Shown: positions 23,158 to 32,262, counted from the stretch's first letter. The stretch: DNA of 58,488 bases from Synergistaceae bacterium (GCA_031268885.1 JAIRWR010000130.1:1-58488), one strand, 5' to 3'. The notes: generated by a model not told the origin, from the letters alone. Made by a program: numbers and translations.

Positions 23158-24597
23158 ATGACTGATGAAAACAGAGTAAAAAGACTTATCGGACTGATTG
23201 ATGCAAAAGCAGGAGCGTTCACCGACGTGAGCGACAGTATTTGGGGGTATGCCGAGACTCGCTTCAACCTCGAAAGATCAGCCGGTCTGTTGTCGTCCGT
23301 CCTGAAAAGAGAGGGATTTGGCGTCAGCCGGGGGGTTGCCGGCATGGACCACGCGTTAGTTGCCTCTTACGGAAGCGGCAGCCCCGTTATAGGCATATTG
23401 GCGGAGTATGACGCCCTGTCGAATCTCGCGCAGGAGAGCGACGTAATGGAAAAGAGGGCGGCCGAACCCGGCGGCGGGCACGGTTGCGGCCACAACGCGC
23501 TGGGCGCTGGGGCGTTGGCGGCGGCGGTCGGATTGAAGGATTTTCTGGCCTCCAGTCCTCGCGAGGGCACGATAAAATTTTTTGGCTGTCCCGCGGAGGA
23601 GAGCGGTTCAGGCAAGGCGTTCATGGCGCGCGCCGGGGTATTCGATGAGACCGACGTCATGCTCACATGGCATCCGTGGACCGAGACGAGGATTTGGGGA
23701 CAGAGTTCTCTGGCCAATTATCAGGTTTATTTCCACTTCAAGGGAATAAGTTCTCACGCGGCCGCTTCTCCTGACATGGGGCGCAGCGCGCTGGACTCGC
23801 TCGAACTGATGAGCGTAGGGGTGAATTATCTCAGGGAACACATCGTTCAAGAGGCAAGGATCCACTACGCCTACACGAACGCCGGGGGGATGTCGCCAAA
23901 CGTCGTCCAATCGGACGCCAGCGCCCTCTATTTTATCCGGGCGCCGAAGTCCGGTCAGGTGAGGCGGATATTCGAAAGGGTGGCGGACATTGCCAGAGGA
24001 GCCGCGCTCATGTCCAGGACCACAATGGAGATTGAGTGGGACAGCGCATGCGCGGAGTATATAGTGAACGAAGCGCTCGGGCGCGTTATGTACGAGAATA
24101 TGAAGAAACTTGGGAATTTGAAATATTCAGATGGCGAGATGGAATACGCCCGTAGGTTTACCGCGACGTTACAGGACGGATCGAGACAGGGCGTCACCAG
24201 TCTCATCAGAAAATGTTTCCCAGACATCGACGGAGAGCAAGCCATGCGGATGGCGTCCGAGCCTGTGCTGAGCGAGGTCTTTCCATACTCGATGACCGAT
24301 GTCGCCATGCCCGGCTCGACGGATGTCGGGGACGCAAGCTGGATCGCGCCGACCGCGCAGGTCCTGGTTACGTGCTATCCGACAGGGACACAGAGCCATT
24401 CGTGGCAGTGGGTGGCGGCGGGCAAGTCCCCGATCGTCCACAAGGGACTGATATATGCCGGAAAGGTCATGGCTATGACAGCGCTCGACGTCATATGCGA
24501 TCCAGAGATAGCGGCCAGGGCGAAGGAAGAACATCTGGAGAGGCTGGGAGGCGAGAGATACGTCTGTGCCATACCCGAAGACGTGAAACCGCATTGA
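23158..24597 (+). CDS. M20-family amidohydrolase, AbgB-like
   Basis: 479 residues from the ATG at 23158 (ribosome site GAGAGGAAG); the open frame extends upstream through the preceding gene but that part is antisense-like noise. Metal ligands are visible in GHGCGHNALGAG, in the PAEESGSGKAFM catalytic Glu segment and in the late TQSHSWQW His. The dimerisation/lid domain starts at QVYFHFKGISSHAAASP. AbgB-type enzymes cleave aminobenzoyl-glutamate and related N-acyl amino acids. With the two membrane proteins it probably imports and hydrolyses such a conjugate. Confidence 0.85.
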   Translation: MTDENRVKRLIGLIDAKAGAFTDVSDSIWGYAETRFNLERSAGLLSSVLKREGFGVSRGVAGMDHALVASYGSGSPVIGILAEYDALSNLAQESDVMEKRAAEPGGGHGCGHNALGAGALAAAVGLKDFLASSPREGTIKFFGCPAEESGSGKAFMARAGVFDETDVMLTWHPWTETRIWGQSSLANYQVYFHFKGISSHAAASPDMGRSALDSLELMSVGVNYLREHIVQEARIHYAYTNAGGMSPNVVQSDASALYFIRAPKSGQVRRIFERVADIARGAALMSRTTMEIEWDSACAEYIVNEALGRVMYENMKKLGNLKYSDGEMEYARRFTATLQDGSRQGVTSLIRKCFPDIDGEQAMRMASEPVLSEVFPYSMTDVAMPGSTDVGDASWIAPTAQVLVTCYPTGTQSHSWQWVAAGKSPIVHKGLIYAGKVMAMTALDVICDPEIAARAKEEHLERLGGERYVCAIPEDVKPH

Positions 24598-24681
24598 CTC
24601 GAATATTCGAGATGCCGCCGAAGACATTGTGACCCTGACCTGAACCCGGTAGTCGGACCCAACCCACTTACCGGGTTCAGG
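24598..24681. terminator. palindrome and hairpin between convergent genes
   Basis: CTCGAATATTCGAG (24598-24611) is a perfect 14-base palindrome directly after the stop. CCTGAACCCGGTA (24639-24651) pairs with TACCGGGTTCAGG (24669-24681) over 13 bases. A T tract is weak on both strands, so termination is likely but not certain. The rest of the gap to 24826 shows no gene. Confidence 0.55.
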
Positions 24682-24826
24682 CGTGTCCATAATCTTGTCC
24701 GTGATGAAGAGAACCACACCGCGTAGTGCATCTATACCGACGCGCGATTTTTCGACCAAAACCGTCCGCCTTCCGAAACTCGAAATTTTATCTGCCCCGT
24801 GTTCCTGTCAAAACCAGAACCCGCTT

Positions 24827-25495
24827 TTAACCGTTTTTAAGCCGGTTCAACTCCGCCTCAACGTCCGAGACTGCAGCTTCCGTATACTTCCTAGCGAGGG
24901 AATCCGCATTACTCTCCACTGGAGCGTTCAGTTCCGCTTTCGCCTGCGCCTCATCCAGCATCCGGTTCGCTTTTTCCTGCATGTCGATGAATTTATCGCC
25001 GACAGACGAGGCCCTGCTCAGAGGGTCGCCGAGCTTATTCAGCCTCTCGGTCGTTTTCGCGACCACCATCGTGGATTTAATCTGCGCCTTGCGCCCTTCA
25101 AGGGTTTGGATATCATCGACGAGTTTATCGTGCATGTTCCTTATGTGAGAAGCGTTCTCCACGGCAATTTTTTTGTTGCTTTCGAGGGCCGCGCGCTTTT
25201 CTTCCAGCTCCATGTATTTCTTGATGAAAACCTTCCCGTCATCGTCATTTCCGGCATCCACCGCTTTCTTCGCAAGATTCCGGAATTTTTTGATCTCCTC
25301 TTCGTTATCGTCATACTGCCGCGAACACCGCTTTTCCACCGCCATTACGCCGGCGGTTTCCTGTTTAACATCGGCAAGGTTCTCCTTCAAATCAATCAGG
25401 TATTGGTCGATCATTTTTGCCGGATCCTCGCATTTGTCGAGCAGAGCGTTGATGTTTGCCTTCATAATGGTGCTGAATCTCTCCAAAATATTCAT
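24827..25495 (-). CDS. PspA/IM30-family protein
   Basis: 222 residues from the ATG at 25495 (ribosome site GGAG). The N-terminal MNILERFSTIMKANINALLDKCEDPAKMI is the family's amphipathic membrane-binding helix, and the rest is a long coiled coil (FRNLAKKAVDAGNDDDGKVF, MELEEKRAALESNKK). PspA/ESCRT-III-like proteins polymerise on the inner membrane and repair or stabilise it. It is the last gene of an operon with a GYF-domain membrane protein and a PASTA-like membrane protein, so membrane or envelope stress is the likely theme. No pspBC or pspF was seen. Confidence 0.85.
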   Translation of the reverse strand: MNILERFSTIMKANINALLDKCEDPAKMIDQYLIDLKENLADVKQETAGVMAVEKRCSRQYDDNEEEIKKFRNLAKKAVDAGNDDDGKVFIKKYMELEEKRAALESNKKIAVENASHIRNMHDKLVDDIQTLEGRKAQIKSTMVVAKTTERLNKLGDPLSRASSVGDKFIDMQEKANRMLDEAQAKAELNAPVESNADSLARKYTEAAVSDVEAELNRLKNG

Positions 25496-25553
25496 CTTTT
25501 TTCTCCTTTTCACGTTATGATTATTCGATCAGCCGTCCCCGCCGTCCGGTATC

Positions 25554-26099
25554 CTACCTGTTGCGATACTTCTCCGCCCGCCGCTCGGCTTCGTCGCCGC
25601 CCATCTTGCCTATATCGGCGTTCAGGATATCGATATCCTGCTGACGCTTCAAACGCCGGTGCCGCAAAATCATCGCCATCGTACTGTACAGGACAAGGAT
25701 GACAATCAGCCCGATCACCAGAATCATATGTTCCGCCATCAGCCACATTAGCATCAACAACACCATCGGCACAAGTACTATCAGCAGCAGCCTTAGCTCT
25801 TTAGACTCCTTAAGCATTTGTAGTATCATTATATTTTTAACATCACTCTTATTGTCTTCTTCGCGTCGTCCGGAATTTACTGGTTTTTGTGAATTATCTG
25901 ACACTGAGGTATATTTTGGAAAAACATCATTAATCTCTGTTTCGCAGGCCTTGATCCAAATAAGTCCGCACTCCCCTGAACCTGCGTCCTGCACGAGAGT
26001 ATCTGGAGTGATCGTCCCTTTCTCCGCTTTTGCTTTGAGTTGGTCTTTGCTGTATGGGCCAAACGTCTGTCCGTTGATCACGCAGTACCATTTTTTCAT
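25554..26099 (-). CDS. GYF_2 (DUF4339)-domain membrane protein
   Basis: 181 residues. The N-terminal ~55 residues form a GYF_2 domain (WYCVINGQTFGPYSKDQLKA, then GTITPDTLVQ...GLIWIKA), which in other proteins binds proline-rich peptides or serves as an adaptor. A charged linker follows, then two membrane segments (about 103-120 and 124-142, LLIVLVPMVLLMLMWLMA) and a basic cytoplasmic tail. It starts 12 bases after the upstream gene with ribosome site GGGGGAG. The domain probably couples PspA-linked membrane events to another partner. Confidence 0.7.
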   Translation of the reverse strand: MKKWYCVINGQTFGPYSKDQLKAKAEKGTITPDTLVQDAGSGECGLIWIKACETEINDVFPKYTSVSDNSQKPVNSGRREEDNKSDVKNIMILQMLKESKELRLLLIVLVPMVLLMLMWLMAEHMILVIGLIVILVLYSTMAMILRHRRLKRQQDIDILNADIGKMGGDEAERRAEKYRNR

Positions 26100-26111
26100 G
26101 GGTCTCCCCCG

Positions 26112-26705
26112 CTATCCTGAGATCCAGACCGTCATGCCATTACCCTGAATGTGCCTTATCGGCGTGTTTGCAAGAAACGCTCTATTGACTTCAAGCCAAT
26201 CGTCTTCAGCAGCTCGGCCATCTTTTCGCGTAACTATAAGCGTATATCTCCGCGTCCTTCGACGACTGGTATTATATGACAATAGACTCTCCTTGTCCAG
26301 ATCCGCACGTTCGGGCGTTATCGCGGACGTCGGTTTCGCGTTATGTCTTGCGGAAAACGTGTGATATGTAATCACTATCTTTGCGTCCACTGGAAATTTG
26401 CCGCGTGAGAAGTCAGTCTCTCCATTAACCGAAACGCGCTCAACTTCGCCGTCTTTGGTCAGCCACCCGGTAACCAGATCGCTCAAGACTTCGGTTTTGA
26501 CATTCGTGAAACCGGCGGTTTCCAACAGGGTAATCACGTCTTGATAATTTTCGCCTTTAAGTTCTTTAGCGGCCTTTGGCATACGAATTGTTGTCTTTGC
26601 TTGTCGAACGTACCAGAATAAGACTCCGCCGGCTGTAGTAAGCATTAGTACGATAAATATTGAAATTACGGCTATGTCAAGTTTTCTTGATAAGAATTCT
26701 TTCAT
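26112..26705 (-). CDS. membrane-anchored protein with a PASTA-like extracellular domain
   Basis: 197 residues. A short basic N-terminus precedes one membrane segment (IAVISIFIVLMLTTAGGVLFWYV; residues ~11-33). The outside part begins with a PASTA-like unit: LKGENYQDVITLLETAGF, then a strand, VDAKIVITYHTF at its end. The C-terminal ~70 residues (from ERADLDKES) are unrecognised and basic (SRRRTRRYT). PASTA-like domains bind cell-wall fragments in other systems. The ribosome site GGGGAGG precedes the ATG. It heads the pspA operon; no kinase domain is present, in contrast to PASTA kinases. Confidence 0.55.
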   Translation of the reverse strand: MKEFLSRKLDIAVISIFIVLMLTTAGGVLFWYVRQAKTTIRMPKAAKELKGENYQDVITLLETAGFTNVKTEVLSDLVTGWLTKDGEVERVSVNGETDFSRGKFPVDAKIVITYHTFSARHNAKPTSAITPERADLDKESLLSYNTSRRRTRRYTLIVTRKDGRAAEDDWLEVNRAFLANTPIRHIQGNGMTVWISG

Positions 26706-26824
26706 ATAATGGCCTCCCCGATCTGTTAATGAAGTAATTATATCCTGAATTCAGCGTTTTGTAACTATGTTCACGCGTTCAGGTTAACTTCGAAGACAGC
26801 CATGAGCGTAAATCCCTAGGATTG

Positions 26825-26899
26825 CCGTTGTCAATTCGCATATTACATAAACTTTTCAGGATGCTTCTGGCTGTTACTTGCCCCTTAAATTGACAACGG
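26825..26899. repeat. 75-bp element with 12-bp terminal inverted repeat
   Basis: CCGTTGTCAATT (26825-26836) and AATTGACAACGG (26888-26899) are perfect complements 51 bases apart. The right end extended (CCGTTGTCAATTTAAGGG on the minus strand) matches 473-490. Otherwise the gap 26706-27290 is AT-rich without an intact gene. Confidence 0.4.
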
Positions 26900-27093
26900 A
26901 TAGATCTCAAGTACATCAGGCCTCGCCAGTTGTCTGGCGGTTTCCCGCAATAAACTTATTCTTGAAATCCGTTCAATTTTAAGCGCCATATATGTAATTA
27001 TACTGATTTCATATATACTTTTATCTTTACAATACACTATAACAACAATGAGACATTAGGAAGATAAATATAGTCAATATCATGGTTTTTTAA

Positions 27094-27237
27094 TTTTTAA
27101 ATAATAATGTCGCCGGATCTTCTTTATTTAAAACAGATGGATTTAACGCTATTCCAGATTACGTCATTGCGGATAGATCCATGCCCTATGTGCCGTTGGA
27201 ATGCAAGGGCACACGCCGTGTATCTTATTACAAGTAA
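27094..27237 (+). pseudogene. start-less coding remnant of unknown origin
   Basis: A frame open from 27094 to the TAA at 27235-27237 encodes a protein-like end, FKTDGFNAIPDYVIADRSMP followed by YVPLECKGTRRVSYYK. No ATG, GTG or TTG with a ribosome site precedes it and the upstream DNA is full of stops. I do not recognise the family. Confidence 0.25.
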
Positions 27238-27294
27238 GGGGGAACGTTGAATGAGAGAAAAAACGAAGGAAAAGATCAAGAGTCCAAGTGAAAA

Positions 27295-27459
27295 TTACGC
27301 GTCCACGCTAAGTATAGTACTCTTCGCTCCCAGGATGTTTTCCGAGAATACCACGAGGACAGAGAGACACGGCTCGACGTGGAAGCCTAAGGATCGCCTG
27401 TTCGCGACATCGGCCGTTCCAAATCCGATACTCTGGTACGCGTCAAGGCCAAGGGCCAT
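27295..27459 (-). CDS. possible 54-residue ORF, unrecognised
   Basis: The ATG at 27459 opens a frame with plausible composition (MALGLDAYQSIGFGTADVAN at its start, SVLVVFSENILGAKSTIL near its end). A longer frame on the opposite strand (27251-27496, 81 residues) overlaps it, and only one or neither can be real. The minus-strand version has the more natural residue pattern. It could be the tail of a gene that once followed the glycosidase. Confidence 0.2.
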   Translation of the reverse strand: MALGLDAYQSIGFGTADVANRRSLGFHVEPCLSVLVVFSENILGAKSTILSVDA

Positions 27460-27551
27460 AAAGAACAATTCGAGCGACGAATCAAATCACCGATGACATA
27501 CGGGGAGGCTCGCGGACATCCGCGTATCGGTTCCGAGAACATTCTGGTCAT

Positions 27552-29396
27552 CTATCTTCGCCCTGCCCGCACAAGAAGATGCAGGACTTCCTTGGAGGCG
27601 ATCCTAACGGCGAAGGCGTCTTGGCCCAAAGAGACATCTCCGTCGCCGAGGATGATTTCGGCGGTGTCGGCGTAAATGCCGCGGACCGAAAGTTTTTCGA
27701 CAGTACAGGTCTTTTCGTTGTCGTTGTAAAAGGAGTATATTTGGTCTTCTGTGTTGTCGTCGGCGAAAAGGTTGCAGTAAACGCCACGTGTCCGCGTCGG
27801 GTACAGGGGGATGGGGTGTCCGCCCTGGTATATCCCCCTGTGTTTCAGATAGGTATCCTTCCATCTCTTCACTCGTTCTTTCTGATCCTCGGAAAAAGGC
27901 ATCCATCGCCCGAAGATGTCCTGCCAGATAACGATCGGCGCGGCTCCAAATTCGCAGCGCTTGATCAGGATGGTCTTGTCTTCGAGGCGCAGCCACCTCG
28001 ATATGACCGGCGAGATATGACGCGGGCACATAAACCGGAATACGTCGACCTCGGGCATTGGGTCGAAACTCCAGAACTCATCCCACGAAGTCGTGACAAA
28101 TTCGACCGGATGTTTTTTCATCGGGTGATGCTGCGTCGTCAGTACCAGACCTGTCCTGACGCCGTCAAGTTTTTTGCGGTAACTGAAAGGCAGATCCCAC
28201 AGCGTATCCAATTGATAACCATCGGCGCCGGTATCCGCGATGACGCGGGCAAACTCGTCGCCCATGCTGTCGGTGGTTTCGTCCTTGCCTCGGTCCCACG
28301 GTATATAAGGCAGAAAGACGGCGACCCCTCTGTCGTGAAATCTCTGGACGGCCTCCTTCAAAGCCTCTCTGCCACCCGGGAAATCGTCGTAGAAATCCCA
28401 TTGAGTGCGGGCGTCGACGCCAAGCCTCGGATATTGGTTCCATATCGTCACGGTGTCGTAACCCCCAAACTCATCGCCCCGCATGAGCAATTTATCGACG
28501 TCGATCTTCTGTTTTTCGTGGTCGAAGCCCTCTTTGCCGTACAAAAACACAAAGTTATGAACCACGCATTCGCTGAACCATTGCAGATCGTCTCTGTCGT
28601 ATTCGCTGAAATCGTATCGGCTCTGCCACGTCGCGCGACAGTCGCCGAACGCCTCGCTCCAGCCGCCGCTGAGGCCAAGGATACACAATTCTACGGTGTC
28701 GTTGAAGCTGGGATCGGGATTTATCCTCAGCCGGTGGTTTTGCAGCTCCTGTGAGCAGGAGATCGCGGTGAGCTGTTTATTCGCGTTCTGTGTAGCGCCG
28801 GCGTCGTTGAGGTCGCTTGGCGAAGGAAATTGCACGCTGAAACCATATCTGTCATCGCTATCGCATACCACGAGCGGCATCAGAATATCCGCGCCGTGGA
28901 AGCTCTCCGCCATGGGAATCATGACGTCCCTGCCTTTTTCCGTCAGGACCACTCCGGACGGATAATAGTGATAGTCGTCTCCATTATGGGCTTCGAGTCC
29001 CGCCAACAGGGGAATGCGCAGGAAAGAGACGCTCGGCGCGCCTGTCTTATAGTCGTCGCGGATCTGATACAGCACCGTTATTTTGTTCTTTCTGTCGTTG
29101 ATGATATGCACCCGCGCCTTCAGCCGCTCAGCAGGAAGCTCCATCGACAGGGTGACGAGTTCTTGAATTTTATCTTGGGCAATCTTTACGCTTTCGATCT
29201 TGAAATCCCCGCTTGTATACTCCTTGCCATAGATTTCGATCACGAAAAGCTCCCGATCCCTATTAGTCATCCTGCCCGACGGAAGGTTTGAAAATTCCTC
29301 GAAGACGACACCTTCGCTGTAGTCGATCACCGTTCGTATACCGCTATTTTCGATTCGAATTTTTTTCTCTTCCGCGTTCAGTTCCGTCACTGTCAC
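27552..29396 (-). CDS. TIM-barrel glycosidase-like protein (DUF6259 / GH36-like)
   Basis: 614 residues from the GTG at 29396, which overlaps the previous stop as GTGA and has AAGGAG five bases upstream. The first ~290 residues form a beta-sandwich like those preceding GH36-type barrels. The barrel has VTIWNQYPRLGVDARTQWDF (in a conserved strand), FLPYIPWDRG, and GADGYQLDTLWDLP, whose Asp is the likely nucleophile; SWDEFW may hold the acid/base. No signal peptide is seen, so it acts in the cytoplasm. It is the last gene of the importer operon and probably processes the imported compound. Exact substrate unknown. Confidence 0.65.
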   Translation of the reverse strand: MTVTELNAEEKKIRIENSGIRTVIDYSEGVVFEEFSNLPSGRMTNRDRELFVIEIYGKEYTSGDFKIESVKIAQDKIQELVTLSMELPAERLKARVHIINDRKNKITVLYQIRDDYKTGAPSVSFLRIPLLAGLEAHNGDDYHYYPSGVVLTEKGRDVMIPMAESFHGADILMPLVVCDSDDRYGFSVQFPSPSDLNDAGATQNANKQLTAISCSQELQNHRLRINPDPSFNDTVELCILGLSGGWSEAFGDCRATWQSRYDFSEYDRDDLQWFSECVVHNFVFLYGKEGFDHEKQKIDVDKLLMRGDEFGGYDTVTIWNQYPRLGVDARTQWDFYDDFPGGREALKEAVQRFHDRGVAVFLPYIPWDRGKDETTDSMGDEFARVIADTGADGYQLDTLWDLPFSYRKKLDGVRTGLVLTTQHHPMKKHPVEFVTTSWDEFWSFDPMPEVDVFRFMCPRHISPVISRWLRLEDKTILIKRCEFGAAPIVIWQDIFGRWMPFSEDQKERVKRWKDTYLKHRGIYQGGHPIPLYPTRTRGVYCNLFADDNTEDQIYSFYNDNEKTCTVEKLSVRGIYADTAEIILGDGDVSLGQDAFAVRIASKEVLHLLVRAGRR

Positions 29397-30097
29397 CGAC
29401 ACTCCTTCACGCACCTGAATCCGACCGTTTCGAACCTGTTCATCGCGTCGCCCAGCATATGCGCCTTGAGGTGACAGTCGTTTCGAGCCATCCCGCACTC
29501 GGCGTGCCAGTAGTCGGGCGCGGTATAATAAGACCCCCCTCTGAGCGTAAGAAAATAATGATCTCTCTCGCCGTCATATCTAGTCTCGCCGGTGAATTCC
29601 CATACGTTGCCGCACATGTTGCAGAGGCCGAATACGGAGGCGCCCTCCGGATGGCTGTCCACGTTATGAAGTCTGTCGCCGTAGACGTTGCAGCGGACAT
29701 ATTCCTTTTTATTGCCCCAGGGGTATTTCAGATGCTCGGGGCCCGCGGCGAGATATTGCCATTCTTGCTCTGTCGGCAGGCGCATACCGTAATGAAACGC
29801 ATAGGCGCGGGCGTCGTCCTGCGAAATATTCACGACAGGCAGGTCTTCCTCACCCGTCTTGTATCTTCCGTCCTTCCAGTGTTTGAGGTAATTTCTGCCG
29901 TTGGCGGGGGAATAAGCGCTCTCCTTTACAAACTCGAAATACATGGCGTTGGTAACGGCATACTTCTGTGCCATCAGAGGACCTACGGCGACCTCCAGGG
30001 GACCGTGTTCCGCTTGACAGTCCCCCTCCATTATTCTGTGTATACAGCGATAGATGTAGGTATCACGCTCAATTTTTATCAACTGCTGTTCGACCAC
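29393..30097 (-). CDS. formylglycine-generating-enzyme-like (SUMF1 fold) protein
   Basis: 234 residues. Fold signatures are KYAVTNAMYFEFV, RLPTEQEWQYLAAG, CNMCGNVWEFTGE, LTLRGGSYY and the closing VGFRCVK. In aerobic formylglycine-generating enzymes a CxxxxC pair follows the GGS motif; here that stretch reads YYTAPDYWHAEC and the pair is absent, although CGMARNDC lies a little further on. Thus either the chemistry differs or the fold serves binding. There is no signal peptide and no sulfatase gene in the window. It is coupled to the glycosidase gene by a GTGA overlap. Confidence 0.75.
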   Translation of the reverse strand: MVEQQLIKIERDTYIYRCIHRIMEGDCQAEHGPLEVAVGPLMAQKYAVTNAMYFEFVKESAYSPANGRNYLKHWKDGRYKTGEEDLPVVNISQDDARAYAFHYGMRLPTEQEWQYLAAGPEHLKYPWGNKKEYVRCNVYGDRLHNVDSHPEGASVFGLCNMCGNVWEFTGETRYDGERDHYFLTLRGGSYYTAPDYWHAECGMARNDCHLKAHMLGDAMNRFETVGFRCVKECR

Positions 30098-30187
30098 CTC
30101 TACGCGCCTTCTTTCATTAAATAATTATTGTAAACGTTCAAACCCGGGAGGCGGAGCTTATTGACGAAGAGACTGATCCGCGGCGGA

Positions 30188-31123
30188 CTAAAGCGTATCG
30201 CCGGAGATGTCGGCGCCTCCTTTATAATTCTTGATGCCGACCGATAAGAGCACAATCAGAACCATGACGTACGGCAGCATACCTATGATTTGCGTCGGGA
30301 TTCCGTAAGTCGACAGGACGAGCGTCATAGCGTTCGCGTAACCGAACAGAAGGGCCACGAACATGGTCCGTATGGGATGACCTTTGCCGACGAGGGTTGA
30401 CGTCAGACACAAAAAACCGCGGCCCCTCGTCATGTTTTCGGAGAACAACGACATGCCGCAGAGGGGCATGTACGAACCAGCGAGACCCATAGAGGCCCCC
30501 ATGATGATAAGGCATATCCACCGGTATTTGCGCACGTTGATGCCGGCGGCCTGCGCGGCGTCAGGATTGATTCCGACACCCCGCAGGCGCAGTCCGAAGG
30601 GCGTTTTATACATCACGATATAGCCGATGAAGGTGAACGCGAACGCGAAATAGACCATCAGGATGTTGTAGTTAAAAATCATGTCCAACGCGGGAAACGG
30701 TTTCAAAAAGGCCCATTCGAGATTGGAGTAGCTCACGATGGAGGGATCGTTGAACTGACCTCGCGTATTCCAGACGACGACCAGCAGCAGAGTTGTCAGC
30801 GCCCATGCCGCGCTGTTGTACGCAACGGATACGATGATGGCGTTGCAATTGAGATGATATACGAGCACTCCATAAATGGCGGCCAGCACCAAGCCTGAGA
30901 CAATCGCGAGCAGAGATCCCATGAGGGGGCTTCCAGTCAGGTAACTGCCGTAGGCGCCAAAGAACGCTCCCGTAAGCATAAAACATTCGTACGCCAAGTT
31001 GCCCGTGCTGGTCTTTTCGTTAAAACAACCGCCCGTCGAGCCGATAATCAGGGGACAGGAGAGCCGCAGCGCCGCGGCTGCCGCCACAGGACTTAGACAT
31101 GTTCCGATCACATCCCAGAACAT
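30188..31123 (-). CDS. ABC transporter permease, simple-sugar/nucleoside (BMP-type) class, second subunit
   Basis: 311 residues with about eight to nine membrane segments. The start region FWDVIGTCLSPVAAAAALRL and the conserved loop GLRLRGVGINPDAAQAAGINVRKYRW (quoted in parts) mark the YufQ/RbsC-like branch. GVNP-type loops contact the ATPase. It overlaps the preceding permease gene by 16 bases. The SUMF1-like gene starts about 90 bases downstream on the same strand without a clear terminator between. Confidence 0.87.
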   Translation of the reverse strand: MFWDVIGTCLSPVAAAAALRLSCPLIIGSTGGCFNEKTSTGNLAYECFMLTGAFFGAYGSYLTGSPLMGSLLAIVSGLVLAAIYGVLVYHLNCNAIIVSVAYNSAAWALTTLLLVVVWNTRGQFNDPSIVSYSNLEWAFLKPFPALDMIFNYNILMVYFAFAFTFIGYIVMYKTPFGLRLRGVGINPDAAQAAGINVRKYRWICLIIMGASMGLAGSYMPLCGMSLFSENMTRGRGFLCLTSTLVGKGHPIRTMFVALLFGYANAMTLVLSTYGIPTQIIGMLPYVMVLIVLLSVGIKNYKGGADISGDTL

Positions 31124-32262
31124 GCGCTCTTCCCTCCCCTATTCTCACCTTCCAAAAAACGCCTGGCCTGTCTCCTCTTTTTCATCCTGTCCGCAAAATA
31201 ACGAAAGATACCTTCATAATTGATGGAGACCAGGATGACGAAAAACATCTGAAGCAGGTTGACAGTCAGCCGATTCAACGTCGTGCCGCGTTCCATGCTC
31301 ATAGCTCCGGTTTTGAGTCCGCCCCAGACAATGGACGCGAATATCAGCCCGATGGGGTTGTTGTTGCAGATATTCGCGATCATGATCCCTTCCCAGCCCA
31401 TTGTATAGCTGAATCCGGAGACGTACCTGTAATAGCCGCCGGTCACTTCCACGCCTCCGGACAGCCCCCCAAGGAACCCCGACAGGACAAAGATGATTAT
31501 AAAAGTTTTTTTGACGTTGACACCGCCGGTTTTGGCGAATTTCAGATTTTCGCCAACCTGTTTCAGCTCGTATCCTTTAATTGTATATTTATATAGAATA
31601 CAGACCAACAGACATACCGCTATGCCGATGATCAGCCCAGTGCTGCACGAGGTCCCTTTGATGAGCGTGGACAATCTGGCGCCGCTGGCTATGGGAGGCG
31701 TCGCGGCCGTTGTAGTGGTGATGCCGGAGCTTGGTATGATCATCCAAACGACAAAGTAATCACAGAAGAGCGTGGCGATAAAGTTCATCATCATAGTCGT
31801 CACATATTCGTTGACGCTGAGAAACAAACGCATGAGAGCCGGGACGATAGCCCACGCGACTCCAGCTATTCCAGCGCCCGCGATGCAAACCACGACGTGT
31901 ACGCCAGGCGGTAGTCTCACCGCCCAGCCGAGAACAGCCGCCGTAAAAGCCCCTACGTACATCTGTCCTTCTATGCCCAGATTGATGACGCCCGACTTCA
32001 TGGCAATGATCGACGCCGCCCCCGTGAGCATGCAGGGCATGGCCCACCTAAGTGAATTTCCAATGGCAACTAAATTTCCAAGAGCTCCATAAACGATCAG
32101 CCGGGCGGCGCGAATTGGATCTTCTCCCTGGGCCATAATCAGGATCGAACCCAGTATTAAGACACCGGCGAAAGATAAAATGTAACGCGCTATTCCAATA
32201 CCGACATCGGGAGAGAAGAATTTTCTTATCGTCCCGTCCAACGCTCTGTTATCCGGCATCAC
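31108..32262 (-). CDS. ABC transporter permease, simple-sugar/nucleoside (BMP-type) class, first subunit
   Basis: 384 residues, multi-pass, with the YufP-type core: AMKSGVINLGIEGQMYVGAF near the middle, FLSVNEYVTTMMMNFIATLF and the coupling loop KQVGENLKFAKTGGVNVKK. The extra N-terminal residues before the first membrane segment (IARYILSFAGVLIL) are normal for this subunit. It overlaps the ATPase gene by 14 bases, and the two permeases form a heterodimer. Confidence 0.88.
   Translation of the reverse strand: MMPDNRALDGTIRKFFSPDVGIGIARYILSFAGVLILGSILIMAQGEDPIRAARLIVYGALGNLVAIGNSLRWAMPCMLTGAASIIAMKSGVINLGIEGQMYVGAFTAAVLGWAVRLPPGVHVVVCIAGAGIAGVAWAIVPALMRLFLSVNEYVTTMMMNFIATLFCDYFVVWMIIPSSGITTTTAATPPIASGARLSTLIKGTSCSTGLIIGIAVCLLVCILYKYTIKGYELKQVGENLKFAKTGGVNVKKTFIIIFVLSGFLGGLSGGVEVTGGYYRYVSGFSYTMGWEGIMIANICNNNPIGLIFASIVWGGLKTGAMSMERGTTLNRLTVNLLQMFFVILVSINYEGIFRYFADRMKKRRQARRFLEGENRGGKSACSGM

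Noticed and set aside
27579-28754. 391-codon plus-strand frame opposite the glycosidase
   Set aside because: It is the complement of a well-supported glycosidase gene and shows no domain.
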